This document shows positions 1 through 7,171 of a stretch of DNA of 17,287 nucleotides, piece after piece (the stretch's first letter is position 1; each line of letters opens with the position of its first letter). Position numbers and translations under genes: made by a program. Location: assembly GCA_902489855.1 (NCBI GenBank), contig CABUBS010000018.1:1-17287 (forward strand). The letters are read 5' to 3'. Under the pieces are notes generated by a model that saw only the letters and a program-made list of their open reading frames with translations, was not told where the DNA came from and made no database searches. Source of the stretch: an uncultured Collinsella sp. (GTDB taxonomy: Bacteria > Actinomycetota > Coriobacteriia > Coriobacteriales > Coriobacteriaceae).

Positions 1-55
1 CGGTGGTGCCGCCCTCGGAGGCCGAGGGGGTGTCCCAGCCCTGCCAGCCGATGCC
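1..55. repeat. 55-bp exact direct repeat, copy A (inside the ChW array)
   Basis: Bases 1-55 are identical to 478-532. Both encode the same stretch of a ChW unit, with GIGWQGWD followed by TPSASEGG. Copy A may extend further left, beyond the window. Exact nucleotide identity, including third codon positions, points to recent duplication or gene conversion between repeat units rather than protein-level selection alone. Confidence 0.9.
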
Positions 56-1780
56 CGAGACGTGGGCGTCGATCTGGACGCACGAGCCGTCTGAGTAGTC
101 GGAGCTGTCGAGCGAGAGCCTGAGGTCCTCGAGGGCGAGGCCGCGGCCGGTGGTGCCGGCGGTCGCCCCGTCGGACACGGCGCCCTGCCAGCCAACGTTG
201 GAGACGTGGGCGCGGTAGGTCAGGGACATGGGCTTCTTCTTGAAGGCGTAGTCGACGTTGGCCCCGTCGGACGAGGGGGCGGCGTCGCCCTTCTTGACGA
301 GCCTGATCTGGACGGCCTCGACGCTCCTGCCGAAGCCCGTGGTGCCGGCCTCCTCGCCGTCCTTGGCCCAGGCCATCCAGCCGATGTTGGAGGCGTGGAC
401 GCGGTAGTAGACGTCGTAGTCCTTGGCGAGGGAGCCCGTGAGCCTCAGGCGCACCGCCTCGACGGCGCGGCCCTGGCCGGTGGTGCCGCCCTCGGAGGCC
501 GAGGGGGTGTCCCAGCCCTGCCAGCCGATGCCACTTACATTGGCGTTAATTTGCACAGAGCCATCTACAACGGGGTTCAAGATGCTGACCTTAAGATCCT
601 CAACTGATTTAGACTGCCCCGTTGTGCCAGCCGTAGATCCGTCACGCTTGCTGCTCATCCAGCCAATATTCGAGACATGCGCCTCATACTGAATATGCAT
701 CTTGTTGTCATCTACGTTGAGAAGAGAACCGTTGAAGCAGTAGTTCATGTCACAGCGTCCGTTGACGCCCGGGACATTGCCACTGCTTGAATACTGCCAG
801 AAACTGTAGCTGCCAGCATAATCGCAACGCCAATTATATTGAGCGACCCAATGGTCATAACCGCTCAACGACGGAGAATTCAGGTAGTTGTTAAGCCAGT
901 TAAGGTTCGCATAGATACCCGACTTAAAGCCAACGGCCTCCATACGGTTGCAAAAAGCCTGCGCAATCTGGGTAAGCTTATCCTTGCTGAAATCCGGATC
1001 TTGCAAGATATAGCTATCCTCAAGATCATAATAAACGGGAAGCGACGGATGATGGCCGCCGAGCCAAGCAAGTGTCCTGTCGGCCTCTTTATTGGCATCC
1101 TTTATAGAACGGGCGTAGGAGTAGTAATACACGCCATAAGGAATGCCGAGGCGTTCACATTCAGCAGCGTTCCTTTCAAAAGAATCGTCAGGGTTTCCGT
1201 AAACAGGTCCAACTTTGAGAATGGCGAAATCAATCCCCGCGGCCTTAACCTTATTCCAATCAACAGTTCCCTGATAATTGCTGACATCAATGCCGCGCGC
1301 AACAGCGCCATTGGGCAAAGGATCGTCAGTTAAAGATTGCGCATCGATGTCGCCATTGTTCGAATCGATAAGCACGCCGTTTTCGAAACGCCAAGAGTTC
1401 GGTTCCAAAGAGTCCGCTTCGCAGGAATTCATCTCAGTGGAATCATCGGTTGGGACCTCACCGTTTGACTCGTCAACACCAGACTCTTCGACGCCAATTC
1501 TAGGCTGTTCGTCGGAATCCGAATCTGTTTCCCCATCAAGACGAGCGGCATTTGCATCGTCACCATACCATTCGGTTACACCCTGAGAACCCGAGGCATC
1601 GTCCTGCGTTCCCTGAGAACTTGCGTCTTGAGATTCGCACACGTTCGATGTTTGCGAGACCGACTGCGAAGCAGCGGCGGCCTGAACTGACAGCGCATAC
1701 GCGCTGTAAGGCTGAATGATTTGAGACCAGCCCATTAATAGCGTACAAGCCAAAGCAGCAGACGCTTTGAGACGTTTCAT
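1..1780 (-). CDS. Secreted GH25 lysozyme (muramidase) with C-terminal ChW repeats, 3' end outside the window
   Basis: Predicted to hydrolyse the MurNAc-GlcNAc bond of peptidoglycan outside the cell. I translated 593 codons from ATG at 1780, and the frame is still open at the left edge. Residues 1-29 form a signal peptide (KRLK, hydrophobic core, AYA before a likely cleavage site). Residues 30-155 are an acidic, Ser/Asp/Gln-rich linker. The GH25 domain spans about 160-355, with RGIDVSNYQG (D165), YYDLED (D252 and E254, the family's DxE acid pair) and a late GRCDMN (D344). Five ChW repeats (Clostridial hydrophobic, conserved G-W) begin near residue 363, with cores NIGW, GIGW, NIGW, NVGW and GIGW. 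The fifth is cut by the window. These repeats are thought to bind cell-surface or matrix polymers. A GGGGGA Shine-Dalgarno lies just upstream. The IS21 element ends 83 bp before the start and is co-directional, so IS-derived transcription may reach this gene. DNA beyond codon 416 is abruptly GC-rich. Confidence 0.93.
   Translation of the reverse strand, partial: MKRLKASAALACTLLMGWSQIIQPYSAYALSVQAAAASQSVSQTSNVCESQDASSQGTQDDASGSQGVTEWYGDDANAARLDGETDSDSDEQPRIGVEESGVDESNGEVPTDDSTEMNSCEADSLEPNSWRFENGVLIDSNNGDIDAQSLTDDPLPNGAVARGIDVSNYQGTVDWNKVKAAGIDFAILKVGPVYGNPDDSFERNAAECERLGIPYGVYYYSYARSIKDANKEADRTLAWLGGHHPSLPVYYDLEDSYILQDPDFSKDKLTQIAQAFCNRMEAVGFKSGIYANLNWLNNYLNSPSLSGYDHWVAQYNWRCDYAGSYSFWQYSSSGNVPGVNGRCDMNYCFNGSLLNVDDNKMHIQYEAHVSNIGWMSSKRDGSTAGTTGQSKSVEDLKVSILNPVVDGSVQINANVSGIGWQGWDTPSASEGGTTGQGRAVEAVRLRLTGSLAKDYDVYYRVHASNIGWMAWAKDGEEAGTTGFGRSVEAVQIRLVKKGDAAPSSDGANVDYAFKKKPMSLTYRAHVSNVGWQGAVSDGATAGTTGRGLALEDLRLSLDSSDYSDGSCVQIDAHVSGIGWQGWDTPSASEGGTT
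478..532. repeat. 55-bp exact direct repeat, copy B (at the GC switch point)
   Basis: Identical to bases 1-55. The base pair after its right-hand end (533) is where the lysozyme gene changes from GC-rich repeat DNA to AT-richer DNA. This is the position expected for a recombination joint between a GC-rich ChW array and an AT-richer GH25 gene. Confidence 0.88.
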
Positions 1781-1828
1781 GTATATCCCCCGAGACAGTA
1801 ACCACATATAAAGACACGAATACTCGCT

Positions 1829-1858
1829 ATATTACCGCACTTCCATACAGACATTTAA
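1829..1858 (-). promoter_or_regulatory. Possible promoter of the GH25 lysozyme gene
   Basis: On the minus strand a TTTAAA box is followed after 18 bp by TAATAT. Each matches four of six positions of the sigma-70 type consensus, and the second box lies about 49 bp before the ATG. The IS21 end is only a few bases upstream, so this would be the only native promoter space left. Weak matches of this kind occur by chance in AT-rich spacers, so this is a suggestion only. Confidence 0.25.
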
Positions 1859-1863
1859 AGCTT

Positions 1864-1943
1864 TGTTAGCGTCGGAATAATTTAGCCAAATATAGTCGGC
1901 CGAGATTGACCAATCCCGGCCGACCCATTTTAGCCAACACGCC
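1864..1943 (+). repeat. IS21 left end, multi-block inverted repeat
   Basis: Holds the terminal TGTTAGCG, TTTAGCC at 1881-1887, TTGACCAATCCCGG at 1906-1919, a second TTTTAGCC just after 1928, and GCCAACACGCC. Each except the second TTTTAGCC has an inverted partner at the right end of the element. Confidence 0.85.
1895..1924 (-). terminator. 30-nt near-perfect hairpin at the IS21 left end; possible terminator or insulator
   Basis: GTCGGCCG (1895-1902) pairs with CGGCCGAC (1917-1924), and the interior GATTG/CAATC can pair further, leaving a very small loop. In a minus-strand transcript it would form after the istB stop and before the lysozyme start. It is followed by TATATTT rather than a clean U run, so classic intrinsic termination is uncertain. 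It overlaps the terminal repeat block and may only be an IstA binding site. Confidence 0.4.
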
Positions 1944-1970
1944 CGCATCTATGACTTTCCTATCGCTTCC

Positions 1971-2798
1971 CTACATCCCCTCGGGCTGGATCCCCCTCAC
2001 CTTCACCGCCTGGGGGACGGCCTCCACCGAGTAGGTGTCGAGCCCCCTGCCGCGGTAGCTCGGGCCCCGCATCACGAACACCGACGCCTTGTCGAACAGC
2101 CTGTCGAGGGCGCAGAGGAGCGTGTCGTCGCCCGTGAAGAACTCATCCCACCCGCTCGGGGCGATGTTACTCGTAAGGACCATCGCGTTCGGCCCCTCCT
2201 TCTCGTAGCGCCTGTCGACGACATCGAAGAACAGGTCGGTGCACGGCCTGTCGTAGACGCATCTCCCCACCTCGTCCACGATGAGGCACGACGGCTTGAC
2301 GAGCGAGGAGACGACCCGCGAGGTGTTTCCCCGCTGGACGGCCTTCTGGAACCTGTCCCTGAGCTCGGTCGCCTTGATGTAGTAGGTCTTGAGCCCCCGC
2401 ATGCAGCACTCGCGCCCGTAGGCCTGCGCGAGGTGCGTCTTCCCTATGCCGCCGGGCCCGACGAAGGCGACGTTGCGGTGCGCGTAGAGGTCGGCCAGCG
2501 ACGGGAGCTTGCCCAGCGCGGCCGCGTCCCGGCCCTGGATCCTGGAGAAGTCGAAGCCCTCGAAGGTCTTGGGCTCGCGCCTGGGCAGCCTGCTCAGCCT
2601 CAGCAGCGTCTCGATGGAGGCGAGCCTCCTCTTCTCCGCAAGGTAGGAGAAGGTGGCGGCCACGGCGGCCATCTCCCCGTCGCCGAGGTCGAGGTCCGAG
2701 GCGAGGGCCGCGAGCTCCTCCGCCCCGACGGCGATCCCGAGCCTCGACGCGGCGTCGCTCGCGAGCTCGTAGGGACTCGCCCCCGCGCCCGCCATCAT
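1971..2798 (-). CDS. istB: IS21 transposition helper ATPase IstB
   Basis: A 275-aa AAA+ ATPase of the DnaA/DnaC-like group that assists IstA in target capture and transposition. Walker A GPGGIGKT is at residues 114-121 and Walker B CLIVDE at 171-176. A sensor-1-like VLTSN follows near residue 205. The N-terminal ~80 residues form the IstB leader helices, ending in LPRREPKTFEGFDF, typical of the family. The start is ATG at 2798: it overlaps the istA stop as ATGA, follows a GGGAGG ribosome site, and gives a normal family length. The frame is open further upstream, but that stretch is Arg/Gly/Pro-rich shadow sequence inside istA. No broken motif is visible. Confidence 0.95.
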   Translation of the reverse strand: MMAGAGASPYELASDAASRLGIAVGAEELAALASDLDLGDGEMAAVAATFSYLAEKRRLASIETLLRLSRLPRREPKTFEGFDFSRIQGRDAAALGKLPSLADLYAHRNVAFVGPGGIGKTHLAQAYGRECCMRGLKTYYIKATELRDRFQKAVQRGNTSRVVSSLVKPSCLIVDEVGRCVYDRPCTDLFFDVVDRRYEKEGPNAMVLTSNIAPSGWDEFFTGDDTLLCALDRLFDKASVFVMRGPSYRGRGLDTYSVEAVPQAVKVRGIQPEGM

Positions 2799-4102
2799 TC
2801 GGCCCTCCCGAAGTCGAACCTCTCGAAACCGGGCTTCGCACGGGGCGGGGCGATCTGCTCGACCACGGTCCCGACCGGCTGGGTCGGCAGCTCCTCGGGC
2901 TGCGCCGGCGATGTCTCCCACTGGCCCTCGCACCAGCTGTCGGCGCCGGCGCCGACGGCGTGGGCGACGAGCTCGCGGGAGAGGTCGTCGCTGTATATGT
3001 GCACCACGCGCCCCTCCCGGCTCACCCTGCACTCGCGGCGGCCGTACCAGTAGGGCACGCCGTAGCGGTGCCCCTCGAAGCTCACGAAGCCGTCGAAGGA
3101 GATCTTCCGGCGCGGGCACAGGTACCGCTCGACCTCGGCCGTGACCTCGAGCGGCCTGGTGTTCGCCGAGCACGCCGCCTCGTGCTCGCGCATCGGGACG
3201 CATGCCGCCGGGCGCCGCCAGCGGCCTCCCTGCTCGGCGCACCAGAGGGCGGCCTCCCGGTTGAGGGCGTCAAGGTCGGTGAAGGACCTTCCCGCGAGGA
3301 AGTTCCCCTTCACGAAGCGGACGAGCCTCTCCACCTTGCCCTTCGTATAGGGGTGGCGCGGCCTGCACAGCCTGGTGCGGAAGCCGACGACGCCCATGAA
3401 CTCGGCGTAGTCGGCCTGCCAGACGGGCCGGCCGTCGGCATCGCGGCGGACGACCACGCTCTTCATGTTGTCGGTGAGCACGGTCGCGGGCACGCCCAGC
3501 GCCGAGAACGCGTGCAGCATCCCGATGAGGAGGTTCTCCTGGCGCGCGTTCGGGAAGAACTCGACGTGGGCGCTCCCGCAATGGTGGCAGACCATGGCGA
3601 AGCAGGCGATCCGCGCCCGCTCGCCGCCGGGGCGCTCGACCGCGACGAAGCCCCAGTCCATCTGGTAGGCCTCTCCGGGCGCCGTCCTGAAGCGCTGCCC
3701 GCGGCAGCCCTGCGGGGCCGCCTGCCGCCTCTTCGCGGGCACGAGGTCCCGGTGCGCGGCGATATAGGTCTTCACCGTGGTGAGGCCGCCGGCGTAGCCC
3801 TGGCCGAGCAGCCGCTCGAATATCACCTGCGAGTTGGTGACGCCCTTCCGCAGGAGGTCGTCCACCAGGCCGGTGTGGCCGGCGAGCACGCCCGGCGCGG
3901 CCCTCCTCCCGCTGTTCCCGTGGGGCAGGGCCCTGAACCCGTGTGCCCTGACCGTCCTCGCGCGGGAGCGGGTGAGCCCCGTCCTCCTGCAGAACTCCGC
4001 GAGGTTGCATGCCTGCGGGTCGAACCCGTCGCCCTCCTCCGCGGCCATCTCCCGGAGCGCCGCGTCTATAATCTCCTGTAGGTCATCGTGTCTCTCGTTC
4101 AC
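2795..4102 (-). CDS. istA: IS21 transposase IstA
   Basis: A 435-aa DDE-type transposase that binds the IS ends and catalyses strand transfer. An N-terminal helix-turn-helix-like region (CRRTGLTRSRARTVRAHG, about 38-55) is followed by the integrase core. The catalytic triad is visible as D149 (YQMDWG), D211 (LTDNMKS) and E258 (KGKVERLV). The C-terminal half holds the usual beta-rich Mu-transposase-like segment (KISFDGFVSFEGHRYGVPYWY, shortened here). The start is a GTG preceded by AGGAGGA. Its stop overlaps istB by four bases, which suggests translational coupling. Length and motifs are normal, so the protein is probably functional. Confidence 0.95.
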   Translation of the reverse strand: MNERHDDLQEIIDAALREMAAEEGDGFDPQACNLAEFCRRTGLTRSRARTVRAHGFRALPHGNSGRRAAPGVLAGHTGLVDDLLRKGVTNSQVIFERLLGQGYAGGLTTVKTYIAAHRDLVPAKRRQAAPQGCRGQRFRTAPGEAYQMDWGFVAVERPGGERARIACFAMVCHHCGSAHVEFFPNARQENLLIGMLHAFSALGVPATVLTDNMKSVVVRRDADGRPVWQADYAEFMGVVGFRTRLCRPRHPYTKGKVERLVRFVKGNFLAGRSFTDLDALNREAALWCAEQGGRWRRPAACVPMREHEAACSANTRPLEVTAEVERYLCPRRKISFDGFVSFEGHRYGVPYWYGRRECRVSREGRVVHIYSDDLSRELVAHAVGAGADSWCEGQWETSPAQPEELPTQPVGTVVEQIAPPRAKPGFERFDFGRAE

Positions 4103-4123
4103 CTCAATGGTCCTCCTAACGCC

Positions 4124-4239
4124 GGCGTGTTGGCACCACCAGCGTAGTGGCGGCGGGGAGGCACGGTGGCCATTATTCGGTGACCGGGATTGGTCAAAAT
4201 AGTTTGACTATTAGCGGCTAAAATCGCCCGGCGCTAACA
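4124..4239 (-). repeat. IS21 right end, multi-block inverted repeat
   Basis: Inverted partner of the left end. Reading inward on the minus strand it has TGTTAGCGC at the terminus (4239 downwards), TTTTAGCC, the 14-bp TTGACCAATCCCGG block, and GCCAACACGCC just upstream of the istA ribosome site. A small palindrome (GTCAAA/TTTGAC, 4193-4208) sits between blocks. Confidence 0.85.
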
Positions 4240-4754
4240 ACGGCACGCGGTACGCGGTCGATGCGAAGCGGCGCGCCACGCACGAGGGCGCCGAGGTGTG
4301 GGGCTTCGGCACGACCCTCGGTGACGCCGCCCAGACATGGCTCCTCACTTCCCCGGCCGAGAGGACCCTCGACGACGGCGACTACCGCCTGACGTCCGCG
4401 CTCGACTGCCGCATGGCCGTGTCGGCCGGCGCGTCCGGCTGCTCGCTGAGCGCGTCGGGGCCGGCTCTGTCGTTCGCCTACGACGAGGCGACGGGGCTCT
4501 ACCGGCTGACGCGCGGCGGGCTGGCGCTCACGGCGTCCGGCGGCTCCGCAGCCCTTGCCGAGCCCGACGGATCCGCGTCGCAGCTCTGGCGCGTCGAGGC
4601 CCGCGGCGGCGGCTGGTCGATCACGAGCGCGGCGAGCGGCATGGCGCTCGACTGCAAGTGGTGCGACACGAGCGAGGGCGCCGAGGTGTGGCTCTACCCC
4701 GCAAACGGCTCGGCCGCCCAGTCCTGGGCGCTGTCCGCAGACAAAATGCATTAA
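4240..4754 (+). pseudogene. 5'-truncated ricin-type beta-trefoil lectin domain (C-terminal remnant)
   Basis: The plus-strand frame starting exactly at the IS21 right end encodes about 170 residues with three QxW motifs (AQTW, SQLW, AQSW). It also has the matching G-x-E/A-V-W patterns (HEGAEVWGF near the start, SEGAEVWLY near the end), the hallmark of ricin-B/beta-trefoil carbohydrate-binding repeats. Such domains usually sit at the C-terminus of secreted glycan-active or cell-wall proteins. The fold appears entered partway, and no signal peptide or catalytic domain remains. An in-frame TAG at 4212 inside the IS prevents fusion to IS sequence. A GTG at 4296 could start a shorter product, but its ribosome site is poor. 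The upstream part of the gene is not on the other side of the IS, so it was lost or moved. GC content drops sharply at the last codons. Confidence 0.8.
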
Positions 4755-4823
4755 AGAAAAGACGTTTGTAGCTTTATTGATCAGCAAACGCTTGGTACTG
4801 GCAAAATTATTTCGCAAATTGGC

Positions 4824-5387
4824 TTAGCCGTTCTTAACCCCGTCCCCTTTTAGTCTACTGCGCGCGAATACGCAGGGATAGTCGTCCTCAAACGACCTCT
4901 CCCGCTAGGTCTCGATGGACGCTAAGACCCTCTCGTTGAAGTTGAAGACGGTGCCGGAGGACATCGGCGCCCCCAGAGAAGCCCGGATACGTCCTCAATC
5001 CTGCTGGTCAAGGCACCCGCGAGGCGCATCTCGACGACGGCCTCCTAGACCGAGGTCTTGCGCCTGCGGTAGCGCTCGATGATGGCCATCTGGAGTTTCG
5101 GCGCGCTGAACTCGACTCTCCGACACCGCTGACGAGCTTTCTCGCGTAGTGGCCGCTGCAGCAAGACCGCCGCACGCCATTCTCTCGTAATATTCAGCCT
5201 CGACGAGCTCGGAAGCCTCCTCGTCGATCAGCACCCTGAACGTCTCATCGAAGGTCTTCCTCACCAGATTCGTTATGTCCTTGCGCAGCGATTCCTCGTC
5301 GACTGTTACGATGTTCGCAAACACGGCCCGAACCCCATTCGTCAATGATTTGTTGCCTAGTCCGCTAGAATTCATATGACGGGGCAC
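4824..5387 (-). pseudogene. Degraded IS256/Mutator-type transposase, N-terminal part
   Basis: Family-like segments appear in order but in different frames. First comes VRKTFDETFRVLIDEEASEL followed by AEYYER, matching the N-terminal helical region that in intact members ends in GA-x-x-YER. Next is a shifted piece CSGHYARKLVS, then AIIERYRRRKTSV with an in-frame TAG, then EMRLAG and RIEDVSGLLWG. Another shift gives MSSGTVFNFNERV, a second TAG, RSFEDDYPCVFA and LKGDGVKNG, ending at TAA. IS256 proteins normally read ...AIIERYRRRE-SVEEAL-EMYLAGVS-RRVEDI-ALWG... then S-STVS-LN and YPYV-LDG. At least two frameshifts and two stops, plus loss of the catalytic centre and C-terminus, make it non-functional. 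Start coordinate is approximate. Confidence 0.82.
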
Positions 5388-5648
5388 GGGCCGTGTTCAG
5401 CTATGCGGTTGTAAATTTGCGAAAGAAGTTATGCGTCACCGACAGCATGGATGCGGTCTAGGATATCAATAGAGTCCGGATCTTGGAAACAGAGTCAAGG
5501 AAGGCCATTACACCAACATTTCGCGACGCCGCCGTCGGTCCGCCTCAATCGCAGCAAATGGTACACGAGCGTGTTCCACCACGTCGTCCAGAAATTCGGA
5601 TTTGCAACAAATCAAGGTCAATGATTGGTGCAGATAACTAGTATTTAA
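5388..5648. other. Intergenic DNA between the transposase remnant and wzx, no gene recognised
   Basis: Reading frames here are short and interrupted on both strands, and I recognise no protein motif. The first bases hold the outer arm of an imperfect inverted repeat (5387-5397 against 5320-5330), which may be relic IS256 end sequence. No strong hairpin with a U run is visible after the wzx stop, so the operon terminator is not evident. Probably further mobile-element debris. Confidence 0.5.
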
Positions 5649-7166
5649 TTAATGCTTGTGCAAAACGCTGCGAACAAGACCTTTCTCGTAGTCGTTCATG
5701 GAGAAACACCAGAGGATGGACACATAACCGACAACCCAAAACACGCCAGCAGCAATAAAGGCGAACCAAGAAGCATGGGGTATCGGGGTCAACCAATACA
5801 CACAAGCAAACACGGCCACAAGCAAAGATACGGGAATCGCAATCGGAAGCATTTGTCGCCAGAAATTCGTAATATCAAGACCGACCTTGACCTTGTAAAA
5901 CCAGTTCATGATAAACCCATTACCAATGAGCATTGCAATGGCCGTAGAAAGTGCTGCACCAGCAAGACCAACCGCATTAAGCATAACAACAGTCAAAACA
6001 ACGTTTAGCAATGCGATAACAAGATACATGGCCCCGCGAAAATAGTATTTATCAATAACCTGGAGAATGGTAAGGCCGAGATTCTGAATCAAATCAATTG
6101 TAAATGGCACCATCACAATAATTGCTACAAGATATGAGTCAAAACAATTATCGCCCGCCCAAAGTGCCATAAAGTCAGGCCCCAAAAAGGTAAAAGCGCC
6201 CAAAATTAATAGGCAAATCATAAGAGAGATGCGCCCGACCTTTATAAACAGAGCGCTAATGGCAGCCATATCATGGTTTCCGTGATAAAGCTGCGAAACA
6301 CGTGGAAGAAACACCGAGGAGACTGCAATACCGATATTCATATATGCTTGGTAAATCTGAGCACCAATGGAATAGACCGCAACAGAATCGGCCCCGAATA
6401 GATATCCAACAATGAGCTGATCCGTCTTCCAGAAAATCAAGTCGGCTAACGTTACTAGAATTATCGCAACGCTAAATCCTAATATACCATGAGCCAATGC
6501 GCGGTCCCAGCCATGAAAGGTATACCGAATATGTAAAATATGCCTTGCGTACACGCGTTGAACAGCGGCACAGACAATATTCGTAAGCAAAGCGACTATT
6601 GACACGACGATAGCGGATGGGACCAGTTGTGCTACCGCGACAACTATTACTGGCTGGACAACAAGAGAAACAAGCTGCGTACCCTTGAGAAAAACAAATC
6701 TCTCATTGGCCGTAATGGCAGCAATGGTTATTGCGTTATTCATCACAACAATGCAATTAACACCAAGTACGAGAAGCATCGCGGAACCTTCATCAACCAA
6801 CGCCTGTGAAAATGAAGTGCTATAAATCGTACGAAAGGCCATCGAAACAATAAGAATCACAGCAACAGTAACAACAGAAAGTGCCCAATACATCCGCTTT
6901 GCAATCGCCAGGGTGTTCTCCATCTTAGTTTGATCGTCCTCAGCTTTGTACATGCAGTAATATCTACCCACGCCTGAAGCGAGAATCCCGTTAATGGAGA
7001 CAATGTAGGCCATTATTGAGCCAATCAGCTGATATAAACCGTATTCCTCCCGACCAATACTGGAGAGAAGCAGCGGAACATAGATAATTGACACGATTGA
7101 ATTGACGAACGTGTACGCATAGCTAACGATAGCACCCGATTTCACACCGCTTCTTGCAAATAACAA
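5649..7166 (-). CDS. wzx: Wzx-like polysaccharide repeat-unit flippase
   Basis: A 505-aa integral membrane protein of the polysaccharide transporter (PST/MOP) group, predicted to flip the undecaprenyl-linked repeat unit across the membrane. The sequence is hydrophobic throughout, with about 12-14 likely membrane helices. It opens with the family's SIVSIIYVPLLLSSIGREEYGLY-type helix 1-2 region and has a mid-protein WKTDQLIVGYLFG segment typical of PST flippases. TTG is taken as the start because GAGGAG lies about nine bases upstream and no ATG lies nearby. It begins five bases after the preceding GT2 gene ends and is the last gene of the operon. DNA is AT-rich, like the rest of the variable block. 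A different MOP transporter is possible in principle, but the context makes Wzx by far the best reading. Confidence 0.9.
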   Translation of the reverse strand: MLFARSGVKSGAIVSYAYTFVNSIVSIIYVPLLLSSIGREEYGLYQLIGSIMAYIVSINGILASGVGRYYCMYKAEDDQTKMENTLAIAKRMYWALSVVTVAVILIVSMAFRTIYSTSFSQALVDEGSAMLLVLGVNCIVVMNNAITIAAITANERFVFLKGTQLVSLVVQPVIVVAVAQLVPSAIVVSIVALLTNIVCAAVQRVYARHILHIRYTFHGWDRALAHGILGFSVAIILVTLADLIFWKTDQLIVGYLFGADSVAVYSIGAQIYQAYMNIGIAVSSVFLPRVSQLYHGNHDMAAISALFIKVGRISLMICLLILGAFTFLGPDFMALWAGDNCFDSYLVAIIVMVPFTIDLIQNLGLTILQVIDKYYFRGAMYLVIALLNVVLTVVMLNAVGLAGAALSTAIAMLIGNGFIMNWFYKVKVGLDITNFWRQMLPIAIPVSLLVAVFACVYWLTPIPHASWFAFIAAGVFWVVGYVSILWCFSMNDYEKGLVRSVLHKH

Positions 7167-7171
7167 CTTAA

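Larger units (their letters stand above)
1864..4239 (-). mobile_element. IS21-family insertion sequence, apparently complete
   Basis: A 2376-bp element with istA and istB overlapping by four bases, bounded by related inverted ends. Both ends start TGTTAGCG, continue with CGG and TTTAGCC, and share a 14-bp perfect block TTGACCAATCCCGG (1906-1919, and inverted at 4184-4197) and an inner 11-bp block GCCAACACGCC (1933-1943, inverted at 4124-4134). Several repeat blocks per end are usual in IS21 elements, where IstA binds them. Both reading frames look intact, so it may be active. Bases outside the two ends (...AAAGCTTT on the left, ACGGCACG... on the right) show no target duplication, although IS21 normally makes one of 4-8 bp. 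This suggests a rearrangement after insertion. The end coordinates could shift by one base, since the T/A next to each end also matches. Confidence 0.9.

Noticed and set aside
1..694. The repeated ChW DNA as a possible CRISPR-like or satellite array
   Set aside because: The repeats are in-frame protein domain units inside a coding sequence, with coding third-position variation between units except for the exact 55-bp pair.
206..1333. Plus-strand frames across the lysozyme gene
   Set aside because: The minus-strand frame carries signal peptide, GH25 and ChW motifs continuously; the plus frames are valine/glycine-rich shadows.
2799..3242. An upstream extension of istB giving a 423-aa protein
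   Set aside because: The extra 148 residues are low-complexity shadow sequence inside istA. The ATGA overlap, ribosome site and family length all support the start at 2798.
2433..4081. Long plus-strand open frames (206 and 373 codons) opposite istA/istB
   Set aside because: They lie antisense to well-supported istA and istB, have Arg/Ala/Gly/Pro-rich composition typical of shadow frames in GC-rich DNA, and show no motif.
4755..4823. Possible terminator hairpin (CGTTTG/CAAACG) after the lectin remnant
   Set aside because: Six-bp stem with a loop of about 20 bases and no U run; too weak to call.
4218..4827. Other frames over the lectin remnant (199 codons minus; 144 and 90 codons plus)
   Set aside because: Only the frame with three QxW motifs has protein-family signal; the others are arginine/alanine-rich and cross the IS end or run past the gene end.
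5400..5648. A short plus-strand peptide-like stretch (NRSKWYTSVFHHVVQKFGF)
   Set aside because: Looks protein-like for about 20 residues but has no start or ribosome site, a stop soon after, and no family I can name; left as unassigned debris.
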